From NCBI RefSeq assembly GCF_002575655.3, contig NC_053035.3, forward strand, positions 87,941,322 to 88,005,321: DNA of 64,000 nt, given 5' to 3'. Of this stretch, positions 1-12,398 are shown piece by piece. The notes beneath the pieces were generated by a model. It made no database searches and was not told the DNA's origin. It saw only the letters and a program-made list of their open reading frames with translations. Positions within the stretch are counted from its first letter, which is position 1; each line of letters opens with the position of its first letter. The translations under genes and the position numbers were made by a program. Origin of the DNA: Aegilops tauschii subsp. strangulata. Lineage: Eukaryota; Streptophyta; Magnoliopsida; Poales; Poaceae.

Positions 1-6
1 AGGGTC

Positions 7-1586
7 TGATATGTCTCCAACGTATCTATATTTTTTATTGTTCCATGCTATTATATTATCTGTTTTGGATGTTTGATGGGCTTTAATATACCTTTTTATA
101 TTATTTTTGGGACTAACCTATTAACCGAAGGCCCAGTGCAATTTGTTGTTTTTCTGCCTATTTCAGTGTTTCGCAGAAAAGGATTATCAAACAGAATCCA
201 AACGGAATGAAACCTTCGCGAGGATCTTTTTTGGAACAAACGCAATCCAGGAGACTTGGAGTGGAGGTCAAAGAAGCCATGAGGCGTCCACGAGGTAGGA
301 GGGTGCGCCCAGGGGGTAGGCACGCCCCCACCCTCGTGGGCCCCTCGCAGCTCCACCAACCTACTTCTTTCTCCTATACATACTCTTATACCCTGAAAAC
401 ATCCGAGAGAGCCACGAAACCACTTTTCCAGCGTCGCAACCTTCTGTACCCGTGAGATCCCATCTTGGGGCCTTTTCCGGCGATCTGCCGGAGGGGGATT
501 TGATCATGGAGGTCTTCTACATCAACACCATAGCCTCTCCGATGATGTGTGAGTAGTTTACCACAGACCTTCGGGTCCATAGTTATTAGCTAGATGGCTT
601 CTTCTCTCTCTTTGGATCTCAATACAAAGTTCTCCTCGATCCTCTTGGAGATCTATTCGATGTAATACTTTTTGTGGTGTGTTTGCCGAGATCCGATGAA
701 TTGTGGGTTTATGAACTTGATTATCTATGAATATTATTTGATTCTTCTCTGAATTCTTATATGCATGATTTCATATCTTTGCAAGTCTCTTTGAATTATC
801 GGTTTAGTTTGGCCTACTAGATTGATCTTTCTTGCAATGGGAGACGTGCTTAGCTTTGGGCTCAATCTTGCGGTGTCCTTTCCCAGTGATAGCAGGGGCA
901 GCAAGGCACGTATTGTATTGTTGCCATCGAGGATAAAAAGATGGGGTTTATATCATATTGCTTGAGTTTATCCCTCTACATCATGTCATCTTGCCTAATG
1001 CGTTACTCTGTTCTTATGAACTTAATACTCTAGATGCATGCTGGATAGCGGTCGATATGTGGAGTAATAGTAGTAGATGCAGAATCGTTTCGGTCTACTT
1101 GACACGGACATGATGCCTATATTCATGATCATTGCCTTAGATATCATCATAACTATGCACTATTCTATCAATTTCTCGGCAGTAATTTGTTCACCCACCG
1201 TAATATATGCTATCTTGAGAGAAGCCACTAGTGAAACCTATGGCCCCGGGGTCTACTTTACATATAAGTTTCCAACCTACAATTTTAGTTTACTATTTAT
1301 TTCGCAATCTTTATTTTCCAACCTATACAACAAAAATACCAAAAATATTTATCTTATTATCTTTATCAGATCTCACTTTTGCAAGTGGCCGTGAAGGGAT
1401 TGACAACCCCTTTATCACGTTGGTTGCAAAGTTCTTATTTGTTTGTGCAGGTACTATGCGATTTGCGTGTAGTCTCCTACTGGATTGATACCTTGGTTCT
1501 CAAAAACTGAGGGAAATACTTACGCTACTTTGCTGCATCACCCTTTCCTCTTCAAGGGAAAACCAATGCATGCTCAAGAGGTAGCA
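7..1586 (+). repeat. 5' LTR of G1
   Basis: It runs from TGATATG to GTAGCA and is collinear with the 3' copy at 48203-49778. The first 20 bases form a short palindrome (GATA..GT/ACGTATC). The GC-rich stretch near 290-350 and the following TATA-like run near 365-395 mark the probable promoter. ORFs within it are LTR artefacts. Confidence 0.92.
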
Positions 1587-1598
1587 AGAAGGATTTTC

Positions 1599-1616
1599 TG
1601 GCGCCGTTTCCGGGGA
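1599..1616 (+). other. Primer binding site of G1 (tRNA-Asp type)
   Basis: TGGCGCCGTTTCCGGGGA lies 12 bp after the LTR. It matches the complement of the 3' end of plant tRNA-Asp with one mismatch. The match to tRNA-Asp is from memory of the tRNA sequence. Confidence 0.8.
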
Positions 1617-1805
1617 GATCTATGCACAAGTCAAGACATACCAAGTACCCATCACAAACTCTTATCCCTCGCATTACATTATTTGCCACTTGCCTCTCGT
1701 TTTCCTCTCCCCCACTTCCCCTTTGCCGTTTTATTCGCCCTTTTTCGTTCACTTCCTTTCGCTTGCTTCTTGTTTGCCTATGTGTTGGATTGATTGTTTG
1801 TCACG

Positions 1806-2370
1806 ATGGCTCAAGATAATACTAAATTGTGTGACTTTTCCAATACCAACAATAATGATTTTATTAGCACTCCGATTGCTCCTATTACCGATGCTGAATC
1901 TTGTGAAACTAATGCTGCTCTGTTGAATCTTTTCATGAAAGATCAATTTTCTGGCCTTCCTAGTGAAGATGTCGCTACCCATCTAAACAACTTCGTTGAT
2001 TTGTGTGATATGCAAAAGAAGAAAGATGTAGATAATGATATTGTTAAATGGAAGCTATTTCTGTTTTCGCTTAGAGATCGTGCCAAAACTTGGTTCTTTT
2101 CTTTGCCTAAAAATAGTATTGATTCGTGGAATAAGTGCAAATATGCTTTTATCTCTAAGTATTTTCCTCCCGCTAAGATTATCTCTCTTAGAAACGATAT
2201 TATGAATTTTAAGCAACTTGATCATGAGCATGTTGCACAAGCTTGGGAGAGGATGAAATTAATGATACGTAATTGCCCTACACATGGTTTGAATTTATGG
2301 ATGATTATACAAAAAAATTATGCTGGATTGAATTTTGCTTCTAGAAATCTTTAGATTCTGCCGCGGGAGG
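1806..2370 (+). pseudogene. G1 gag, N-terminal part, split by insertion of G2
   Basis: The frame starts at the ATG at 1806 (MAQDNT) and encodes the N-terminal half of a retrotransposon Gag, the structural protein of the virus-like particle. The Retrotrans_gag region is recognisable: a WKLFLFSL..AKTWF block near residues 80-105, then KYFPP, then QAWERMK near residue 155. The frame ends at a TAG at 2352-2354. That stop arises because one T is missing from the CTTTTAG run expected from the continuing frame. Sixteen bases later the coding sequence is interrupted by G2 and resumes at 9304. An upstream in-frame ATG at 1794 is less likely to be the start. Gag is inactive here because of both the frameshift and the insertion. 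Confidence 0.85.
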
Positions 2371-3992
2371 TGATACGTCTCCAACGTATCTATAATTTTT
2401 GATTGTTCCATGCTATTATATTATCTCTTTTGGATGTTTATGGGCTTTATTAAACACTTTTATATTACTTTTGGGACTAACCTATTGACACAGGCCCAGT
2501 GCCAGTTCCTGTTTTTTCCCTTGTTTCAATGTTTCGAAGAAAAGGAATATCAAACAGAGTCCAAACGGAATGAAACTTCGGAAAAGTTATTTTTGGAAAG
2601 AAAGCAATACGGGAGACTTGGAGTGCACGTCAGGGGATCAACGAGGAGAGCACGAGGCAGGGGGCGCGCCCTCCACCCTCATGGGCCCCTCGTGGCTCCC
2701 CTTACCGACTTCTTTCGCCTATATATCTCCATATATGCTAAAACCATCGGGGCGCAGAATAGATCGGGAGTTCCGCCGCCGCAAGCCTCTGTAGCCATCA
2801 AAACCCAATCGGGACCCTGTTCCGGCACCCTGCCGGAGGGGGGATCCCTCACCGGTGGCCATATTCATCATCCCGGCGCTCTCCATGACGAGGATGGAGT
2901 AGTTCACCCTCGGGGCTGAGAGTATGTACCAGTAGCTATGTGTTTGATCTCTCTCTCTCTCTCGTGTTCTTGATTCGACACGATCTTGATGTATCATGAG
3001 TTTTGCTATTATAGTTGGATGTTATGATGTTTCTCCCCCTCTACTCTCTTGTAATGGATTGAGTTTTCCCTTTGAAGTTATCTTATCGGATTGAGTCTTT
3101 AAGGATTTGAGAACACTTGATGTATGTCTTGCATGTGCTTATCTGTGGTGATAATGGGATATTCACGTGATCTACTTGATCTATGTTTTCGTGATCAACT
3201 TGCGGGTTCCGTAACATTGTGAACTTATGCATAGAGGTTGGCACACGTTTTCGTCTTGACTCTCCGGTAGAAACTTTGGGGCACTCTTTAAAGTACTTTG
3301 TGTTGGTTTGAATAGATGAATCTGAGATTGTGTGATGCATATCGTATAATCATACCCACGGATACTTGAGGTGACATTGGATTATCTAGGTGACATTAGG
3401 GTTTTGGTTGATATGTGTCTTAAGGTGTTATTCTAGTACGAACTCTTGAATAGATCGATCCGAAAGAATAACTTTGAGGTGGTTTCGTACCCTACAATAA
3501 TCTCTTCGTTTGTTCTCCGCTATTAGTGACTTTGGAGTGACTCTTTGTTGCATGTTGAGGGATAGTTATATGATCCAATTATGTTATTATTGTTGAGAGA
3601 ACTTGCACTAGTGAAAGTATGAACCCTAGGCCTTGTTTCAACGCATTGCAATACCGTTTGTGCTCAGTTTTATCATTAGTTACCTTGCTGTTTTTATATT
3701 TTTAGATTACAAAAACCTATATCTACCATCCATATTGCACTTGTATCACCATCTCTTCACCGAACTAGTGCACCTATACAATTTACCATTGTATTGGGTG
3801 TGTTGGGGACACAAGAGACTCTTTGTTATTTGGTTGCAGGGTTGTTTGAGAGAGACCATCTTCAACCTACGCCTCCCACAGATTGATAAACCTTAGGTCA
3901 TCCACTTGAGGGAAATTTGCTACTGTCCTACAAACCTCTGCACTTGGAGGCCCAACAACTTCTACAAGAAGAAGGTTGTGTAGTAGACATCA
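2371..3992 (+). repeat. 5' LTR of G2
   Basis: It starts TGATACGTCTCCAACGTATC and ends GTAGTAGACATCA, and is nearly identical to 7665-9298. A GCCTATATATCTCC promoter TATA box lies near 2717. A (CT)n run near 2948 differs in length between the two LTRs. Confidence 0.92.
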
Positions 3993-4002
3993 AGCTCTTT
4001 TC

Positions 4003-4020
4003 TGGCGTCGTTGCCGGGGA
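4003..4020 (+). other. Primer binding site of G2 (tRNA-Asp type)
   Basis: TGGCGTCGTTGCCGGGGA follows the LTR by 10 bp. It has one mismatch to the site in element Z at 31896. Confidence 0.78.
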
Positions 4021-4117
4021 GGTGAGTGCTTGAAGGTATATCTTTAGATCTTGCAATCGAATCTTTTTGTTTCTTGTTTTATCACTAGTTTAGTCTATAA
4101 AAGAAAACTACAAAAAA

Positions 4118-4880
4118 ATGGAATTGAGTTTACCACATACGCTTCATCTTTTTAATATCTTTCGTGAGTATGATGGAAAGGAAAATTGTGCCAAAGTGTT
4201 AGAAGAAGAATGCATTAAAATGTTTGGCACTAAATATTTGAATGATGAACATGATTGCAATGTTGTTAGTATGAACTCCTTGAATATCCATGATGCTAAT
4301 GATATGCAAAGCCACAAGCTTGGGGAAGCTATGTCTGATGAAGATGATATTTTTTGTCCCCCCAAGCTTTGATGAGCAAATTTACTATCATGAAAGCATG
4401 CCTCCTATCTATGATGATTATTGTGATGACACGTATGCTATAAACAATAATGATAACCATGAAACTTATCAACTCGATCTTAATTGTCAATCACATGATA
4501 GTTATTTTGTTGAGTTTGCTCCCACTTTTATTCATGAGAAGAATTTTGCTTATGTGGAGAGTAGTAAAATTTCTATGCAAGTAGATCATGAAAAGAATGC
4601 TTTAGGTGCTGGTTATATTTTTGAATTCATTCATGATGCTACTGAAAATTATTATGACGGAGGAATGTATGCTTGTAGGAATTGCAATAATATCAAGTTT
4701 CCTCTCTATGTGCTTAAAATCTTGAAGTTATGCTTGTCTTACCTTCCTATGCAAGTTGATTCTTGTTCCCATAAGTTGTTTGCTCACAAAATCCCTATGA
4801 GGAAGTGGGTTAGACTTAAATGTGCTAGTCATATTCTTCATGATGCTCTCTTTATGTTTCAATTCTTATCTTTTATGTGA
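4118..4880 (+). pseudogene. Unidentified ORF of G2, frameshifted
   Basis: A reading frame opens at ATG 4118 (MELSLPHTLHLFN) and ends in a stop at 4370-4372. A second frame overlaps it from about 4290 and continues to 4880, so one frameshift near 4355-4365 probably splits a single protein of about 250 residues. The product is acidic and rich in Asp, Asn, His and Tyr. It has no Gag zinc knuckle, no protease DT/LG motif and no membrane segment. A CRNC pair near the middle and a KLFAHKIPM block near the C terminus are its most distinctive parts. It occupies the place where gag should be, about 100 bp after the primer site. I do not recognise a function. It may be a residue of coding DNA kept because it lies in the packaged leader. 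Confidence 0.5.
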
Positions 4881-7664
4881 GCATCATTGAAATCATCATG
4901 CCTAGCTAGGGGGGTTAAACGTTAGCGCTTGTTGGGAGGCAACCCAATTTTATTTTAGTTTCTTGCTTTTTGGTTCTGTTTAGTAATAAATAATTGATCT
5001 AGCCTCCGGTTAGATGTATTTTTATGTTTTAATTAGTGTTTGTGCCAAGTAAGACCTATAGGATCTTCTTGGATGATAGTTATTTGATCTTGCTGAAAAT
5101 TCCAGAAACTTTCTGTTCACGAAAACAATTGTTAAAAATCACCAGAACGTGATAAAATATTTATTCCAATTGCAGAAGATCAATCAACAAATTATCTAGG
5201 TCTTCCTATTTTGGTAGAATCGTTTGAGTTCCAGAAGTTTGCGTTAGTTACAGATTACTACAGACTGTTCTGTTTTTGACAGATTCTGTTTTTCGTGTGT
5301 TGTTTGCTTATTTTGATGAATCTATGGCTAGTAAAATAGTTTATAAACCATAGAGAAGTTGGAATACAGTAGATTTAACACCAATACAAATAAATAATGA
5401 GTTCATTACAGTACCTTGAAGTGGTGTTTTGTTTTCTTCCGCTAACGGAGCTCACGAGATTTTCTGTTAAGTTTTGTGTTGTGAAGTTTTCAAGTTTTGG
5501 GTAAAGATTGGATGGACTATGGAATAAGGAGTGGCAAGAGCATAAGCTTGGGGATGCCCAAGGCACCCCAAGGTAATATTCAAGGACAACCAAAAGCCTA
5601 AGCTTGGGGATGCCCCGGAAGGCATCCCCTCTTTCGTCTTCATCCATCGGTAACTTTACTTGGAGCTATATTTTTATTCACCACATGATATGTGTTTTGC
5701 TTGGAGCGTCATTTTATTTTCTTTTGTTTTGCTTGCTGTTTGAATAAAATACCAAGATCTGAAATTATTAAATGTTAGAGAGTGTTCACATAGTTGCATA
5801 ATTATTCAACTACTCATTGATCTTCACTTATATCTTTCGGAGTAGTTTGTCATTTGCTCTAGTGCTTCACTTATATGTTTTTAGAGCACGGCAGTGGCTT
5901 TATTTTGAAGAAATAGATGAACTCTCGCGCTTCACTTATATTATTTTGAGAGTCCTAAACAGTATGGTAATTTGCTTTGGTGATGAAATTAGTCCTAATA
6001 TGATAGGCATCCAAGATGGGTTTAATAAAAACTTTCATATAAAGTGCATTGAATACTATGAGAAGTTTGATTCCTTATGATTGTTTTGAGATATGAAGAT
6101 GGTGATATTAGAGTCATGCTAGTTGAGTAGTCGTGAATTTGAGGAATACTTGTGTTAAAGTTTGTGATTCCCGTAGCATGCACGTATGGTGAACCGTTAT
6201 GTGATGAAGTCGGAGCATGATTTATTTATTGATTGCCTTCCTTATGAGTGGCGGTCGGGGACGAGCGATGGTCTTTTCCTACCAATCTATCCCCCTAGGA
6301 GCATGCGCGTAGTACTTCGTTTCGATAACTAATAGATTTTTTCAGTAAGTATGTGAGTTCTTTATGACTAATGTTGAGTCCATGGATTATACGCACTCTC
6401 ACCCTTCCACCATTGCTAGCCTCTCTAATACCGTGCACCTTTCGCCGGTATCATACACCCACCATATACCTTCCTCAAAACAGCCACCATACCTACCTAT
6501 CATGGAATTTTCATAGCCATTCCAAGATATATTGCCATGCAACTTTCCACTGTTCCGTTTATTATGACACGCTCCATCATTGGCATATTGCTTTGCATGA
6601 TCAAGTAGTTGACCCGTATTTGTGGCAAAGCCACCATTCATAATTCTTTCATACATGTCACTCATGAGTCATTGCACATCCTGGTACACCACCGGAGGCA
6701 TTCATATAGAGTCATATTTTGTTCTAAGTATTGAGTTGTAATTCTTGAGTTGTAAAGAAAATAAAAGTGTGATGATCATCATTAATAGAGCATTGTCCCA
6801 AGTGCGGAAAGGATGATGGAGACTATGATTCCCCCATAAGTCGGGATGAGACTCCGGACTAAAAGAAAAAAAAAAGAGGCCATAAAAAAAAGAGAAAAGG
6901 CCCAAAGAAATAAAAAAATGAGAGAAAAAGAGAGAAGGGACAATGCTACTATCCTTTTACCACACTTGTGCTTCAAAGTAGCACCATGATCTTCATGATA
7001 GAGAGTCTCCCATGTTGTCACTTTCATATACTAGTGGGAATCTTTCATTATAGAACTTGGCTTGTATATTCCAATGATGGGCTTCCTCAAAATGCCCTAG
7101 GTCATCGTGAGCAAGCGAGGGTGATGCACACCCACTTAGTTTCTTTTGTTGAGCTTTCATATACTTATAGCTCTAGTGCATCCGTTGCATGGCAATCCCT
7201 ACTCACTCACATTGATATCTATTGATGGGCATCTCCATAGCCCGTTGATATGCCTAGTTGATGTGAGACTATCTTCTCCTTTTTGTCTTCTCCACAACCA
7301 CCATTCTATTCCACCTATAGTGCTATGTCCATGGATCACGCTCATGTATTGCGTGAAGATTGAAAAAGTTTGAGAACATCAAAAGTATGAAACAATTGCT
7401 TGGCTTGTCATCGGGGTTGTGCATGATTTAAATATTTTTGTGTGATGAAGATAGAGCATAACCAGACTATATGATTTTGTAGGGATAGCTTGCTTTGGCC
7501 ATGTTATTTTGAGAAGACATGATTGCTTTGTTCGTATGCTTGAAGTATTATTGTTTTCATGTCAATATTACATTGATAAATATGCTAGGTAGCATTCAAC
7601 ATCAAAAATTCTGTTTTTATCATTTACCTACTCGAGGACGAGCAGGAATTAAGCTTGGGGATGC
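4881..7664 (+). other. Non-coding 3' internal region of G2
   Basis: No gene is seen. The block TAGCGCTTGTTGG.AGGCAACCC (near 4923), the TAAGCTTGGGGATGCC blocks (near 5545 and 5600) and the segment near 6450-6660 are also found in G1 at 10855, 11480-11560 and 46900-47110. It ends in the purine-rich AAGCTTGGGGATGC that primes plus-strand synthesis before the 3' LTR. Confidence 0.7.
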
Positions 7665-9298
7665 TGATACGTATCCAACATATCTATAATTTTTTATTGT
7701 TCCATGCTATTATATTATCTCTTTTGGATGTTTATGGGCTTTATTAAACACTTTTATATTACTTTTGGGACTAACCTATTGACCCAGAGCCCAGTGCCAG
7801 TTCCTGTTTTTTCCCTTGCTTCAGTGTTTCGAAGAAAAGGAATATCAAACGGAGTCCAAACGGAATGAAACCTTTGGAAAAGTTATTTTATGAAAGAAAG
7901 CAATACGGGAGACTTGGAGTGCATGTCAGGGGATCAACGAGGAGAGCACGAGGCAGGGGGGCGCCCACCCCCCGGGCGCGCCCTCCACCCTCGTGGGCCC
8001 CTCGTGGCTCCCCTTACCGACTTCTTTCGCCTATATATCTCCATATACCCTAAAACCATCGGGGAGCAGAATAGATCGGGAGTTGCGCCGCCGCAAGCCT
8101 CTGTAGCCACCAAAACCCAATCGGGGCCCTGTTCCGGCACCCTGCCGGAGGGGGGATCCTTCATCGGTGGCCATCTTCATCATCCCAGCGCTCTCCATGA
8201 CGAGGATGGAGTAGTTCACCCTTGGGGCTGAGGGTATGTACCAGTAGCTATGTGTTTGATCTCTCTCTCTCTCGTGTTCTTGATTCGACACGATCTTGCT
8301 GTATCGTGAGTTTTGCTATTATAGTTGGATGTTATGATGTTTCTCCCCCTCTACTCTCTTGTAATGGATTGAGTTTTCCCTTTGAAGTTATCTTATCGGA
8401 TTGAGTCTTTAAGGATTTGAGAACACTTGATGTATGTCTTGCATGTGCTTATCTGTGGTGACAATGGGATATTCACGTGATCTACTTGATCTATGTTTTT
8501 GTGATCAACTTGCGGGTTCTGTGACATTGTGAACTTATGCATAGAGGTTGGCACACGTTTTCGTCTTGACTCTCCGGTAGAAACTTATGGGCACTCTTTG
8601 AAGTACTTTGTGTTGGTTTGAATAGATGAATCTGAGATTGTGTGATGCATATCGTATAATCATACCCACGGATACTTGAGGTGACATTGGAGTATCTAGG
8701 TGACATTAGGGTTTTGGTTGATATGTGTCTTAAGGTGTTATTCTAGTATGAACTCTTGAATAGATCGATCCGAAAGAATAACTTTGAGGTGGTTTCGTAC
8801 CCTACAATAATCTCTTCGTTTGTTCTCCGCTATTAGTGACTTTGGAGTGACTCTTTGTTGCATGTTGAAGGATAGTTATATGATCCAATTATGTTATTAT
8901 TGTTCAGAGAACTTGCACTAGTGAAAGTATGAACCCTAGGCCTTGTTTCAACGCATTGCAATACCGTTTGTGCTCAGTTTTATCATTATACCTTGTTGTT
9001 TTTATATTTTCATATTACAAAAACCTATATCTACCATCCATATTGCACTGTATCACCATCTCTTCACCGAACTAGTGCACCTATACAATTTACCATTGTA
9101 TTGGGTGTGTTGGGGACACAAGATACTCTTTGTTATTTGGTTGCAGGTTGTTTGAGAGAGACCATCTTCAACCTACGCTTCCCTCGGATTGATAAACCTT
9201 AGGTCATCCACTTGAGGGAAATTTGCTACTGTCCTACAAACCTCTGCACTTGGAGGCCCAACAACATCTACAAGAAGAAGGTTGTGTAGTAGACATCA
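7665..9298 (+). repeat. 3' LTR of G2
   Basis: It is the direct repeat of 2371-3992. It differs by scattered substitutions and a roughly 14-bp CCCACCCCCCGGGC insertion near 7965, and is followed by the TSD GGAGG. Confidence 0.92.
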
Positions 9299-9303
9299 GG
9301 AGG

Positions 9304-10818
9304 CACTTTTATGGAAATCACTTTACGAGAAGCTACTAAACTCCTAGATAATATTATGGTTAATTATTCTCAATGGCACACCGAAAGATCTACTAGTAAA
9401 AAGGTTCATGCGATAGAAAAGATTAATTTTTTTAGTGGAAAGATGGATGAACTTATGATTTTTTTTGCTAATAAGAGTGTTTCTTCTGATCCTAATGATA
9501 TGCCTTTGTCCACTTTGATTGAGAATAATAATGAATCTATGGATGTGAATTTTGTTGGTAGGAACAATTTTGGTAACAACGCGTATAGAGGAAACTTTAA
9601 TTCTAGGCCGTTCCCTAGTAATTCCTCTAATAATTATGGTAATTCCTACAAAAACTCTTATGGGAATTTTAATAAGATGCCCTCTAATTTTGAGAGTAGT
9701 GTTAAAGAATTTATGATTTCGCAAAAGAATTTCAATGCTTTGCTTGAAGAAAAATTGCCTAAGATTGATGAGTTGGCTAGGAACATGGGTAGAATTTCTC
9801 TTGATGTTGATTCTTTGAAACATAGATCTATTCCACCTAAGCATGATATCAATGAGTCTCTCAAATCTATGAGAATTTCCATTGATGAGTGCAAAGAAAG
9901 AACCGCTAGGATGCGTGCTAAAAAAGATTGCTTTGTGAAAGTGTGTTCTTCTAGTTTTCATGACAATAATGATGAAGATCTAAAAGTGATTGATGTGTCT
10001 CCTATTAAATCTTTGTTTTCCAATATGAATCTTGACAAAGATGGGACTGGAGATGAGTCGACTTTAGTTAAAAGGCGTCCCAATGATTCGGAGTTTTTAG
10101 ATCTTGATGCAAAAATTGGTAAAAGTGGGATTGAAGAGGTCAAAACTTTACTTAGCAATGAACCCACTATTTTGGATTTCAAGGAATTTAATTATGATAA
10201 TTGTTCTTTGATAGATTGTATTTCCTTGTTGCAATCCGTGTTAAATTCTCCTCATACTTATAGTCAAAATAAAACTTTAACCAAACATATCATTGATGCT
10301 TTAATGCAATCCTATGAAGAAAAGCTTGAATTAGAAGTTTCTATCCCTAGAAAAATTTATGATGAGTGGGAACCTACTATTAAAAATAAGATTAAAAATC
10401 ATGAATGTTATGCTTTATGTGATTTGGGTGCTAGTGTTTCCACGATTCCAAAAACTTTGTGTGATGTGCTAGGTTTCCGTGAATTTGATGATTGTTCTTT
10501 AAATTTGCATCTTGCGGATTCCACCATTAAGAAACCTATGGGAAGGATTAAGAAGTTCTTATTTTTGCAAATAGGAATTATGTGCCCGTAGATTTCATTG
10601 TTCTTGATATAGATTGCAATCCTACATGTCCTATTATTCTTGGTAGACCTTTCCTTAGAACGATTGGTGAAATTATTAATATGAAAGAAGGAAATATTAG
10701 ATTCCAATTCCCATTAAAGAAAGGCATGGAACACTTTCCTGGGAAGAAAATTAAATTACCTTATGAATCTATTATGAGAGCCACTTATGGATTGCATACC
10801 AAATATGACAATACCTAG
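9304..10818 (+). pseudogene. G1 gag C-terminal part and aspartic protease
   Basis: This continues the Gag frame broken at 2354. Translation from 9311 gives an Asn/Ser/Gly-rich linker (NNFGNNAYRGNFN), then a long charged region, then a retropepsin-like domain. The protease active site reads LCDLGAS at about 10425-10445, with Asp encoded at 10431-10433. Leu replaces the usual Thr of DTGA, as in elements Y and Z. The flap and second half (VLDIDCNP, PIILGRPFLR) lie in another frame, so one frameshift falls near 10555-10580. The frame ends at TAG 10816-10818. No RT, RNase H or integrase follows. Gag-protease would form and mature particles. This copy is inactive through the G2 insertion and two frameshifts. 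Confidence 0.85.
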
Positions 10819-12398
10819 ATATATTCTTGTTTTTATGCCTAGCTAGGGGCGTTAAACGATAGCGCTTGTTGGAAGGCAACCCAATTTTATTTTTGTTCCT
10901 TACTTTTCGTTTCTGTTTAGTAATAAATAATTCATCTAGCCTCTGTTTAGATGTGGTATTATGTTTTAATTAGTGTTTGTGCCAAGTAGAACCAATAGGA
11001 TCTTCTTGGGTGATAGTTGTTTGATCTTGCTGAAAAAGACAGAAACTTTACACTCGCGGAAATAATTGTAAAAATTCACCAGAACGTGATAAAATACCAA
11101 TTCTTTTTGCAGTAGATCAGTATAAAAAGTATCCAGGTTGTCCTAGTTTTTCAGAATTGTTGGAGTTCCAGAAGTATTCGAACAAATCAGATTGCTACAG
11201 ACTGTTCTGTTTTTGACAGGTTCTGTTTTTCGTGTGTTGTTTGCTTATTTTGATGAATCTATCGCTAGTATCGGGGGGTATGAACCATAGAGAAGTTGGA
11301 ATACAGTAGGTTTAACACCATTATAAATAAAGAATGAGTTCATTACAGCACCTTCAAGTGGTGGTTAGTTTTCTTATACTAATGGAGCTCATGAGATTTT
11401 CTGTTGAGTTTTGTGTTGTGAAGTTTTCAAGTTTTTGGGTAAAGATTTGATGGATTATGGAATAAGGTGTGGCAAGAGCCTAAGCTTGGGGATGTCCAAG
11501 GCACCCCAAGGTAAAATTCATGGACAACCAAAATCCTAAGCTTGGGGATGCCCCGGAAGGCATCCCCTCTTTCGTCTTCGTCTATCGATAACTTTACTTG
11601 AGGCTATATTTTTATTCACCACATGATATGTGTTTTGCTTGGAGCGTATTGTATGGTTTGAGTCTTTGCTTTTTAGTTTACCACAATCATCCTTGCTGTA
11701 CACACCTTTTGGGAGATACACACATGAATCGGAATTTATTAGCATACTCTATGTGCTTCACTTATATCTTTTGAGCTAGATAATTTTGCTCTAGTGCTTC
11801 ACTTATACCCTTTTAGAGCACGGTGGTGGTTTTATGTTATAGAAATTATTGATCTCTCATGCCACACTTATATTATTTTGAGAGTCTTTTAGAACAGCAT
11901 GGTAATTTGCTTTGGCTATAAAATTAGTCCTAATATGATAGGCATCCAAGATGGGTATAGTAAAAACTTTCATATAGAGTGCATAGAATACTATGATACT
12001 TGATAGTTGTTTTGAGATATAAAGGTGGTAATGTTAGGGTCATGCTAGTTGGGTAATTGTGGAATTTAGGAATACTTGTGTTGAGGATTGCAAGTCCCGT
12101 AGCATCCACGTATGGTAAACGTTGTGTGACAAATTTGAAGCATGGGGTGTTCTTTGATTTCTTTCCTTATGAGTGGTGGTCGGGGACGAGCGATGGTCTT
12201 TTCCTACCAATCTATCCCTCTAGGGGCATGCATAGTAGTACTTTTCTTCGAGGGATAATGAACTTTTGCAATAAGTATATGAGTTCTTTATGACTAATCT
12301 GAGTCCATGGATTATACGCACTCTTACCTTTCCGCAATTTGCTAGCCTCTACGGTACCGTGCATTGCCCTTTCTCACCTCGAGAGTTGGTGCAAACTT
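10819..12398 (+). other. Non-coding internal region of G1, left of the Copia insertion
   Basis: No gene is seen. It is collinear with 4890-6450 of G2, including the repeated TAAGCTTGGGGATG motif at about 11481 and 11538. It stops at the AACTT target site (12394-12398) of the Copia dimer and resumes at 46882. Confidence 0.75.

Larger units (their letters stand above)
2371..9298 (+). mobile_element. Gypsy-type LTR retrotransposon G2 nested in G1 gag, no polymerase genes
   Basis: The element begins TGATACGTCTCC at 2371 and ends GACATCA at 9298. The 5-bp direct repeat GGAGG (2366-2370 and 9299-9303) flanks it. It has LTRs of 1622 and 1634 bp and a 3672-bp internal region with a tRNA-Asp-type primer site. 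There is no gag, protease, RT or integrase, only one small unidentified ORF. The 3' half of its internal DNA (about 4890-7664) is collinear with non-coding parts of G1, so the two families are related. G2 looks like a deletion derivative that depends on helper proteins. Confidence 0.93.

Noticed and set aside
1599..1616. tRNA gene suggested by the tRNA-Asp match (also 4003, 16924, 31896)
   Set aside because: Only 18 bases complementary to the tRNA 3' end occur, at the place expected of a retrotransposon primer site. No tRNA body follows.
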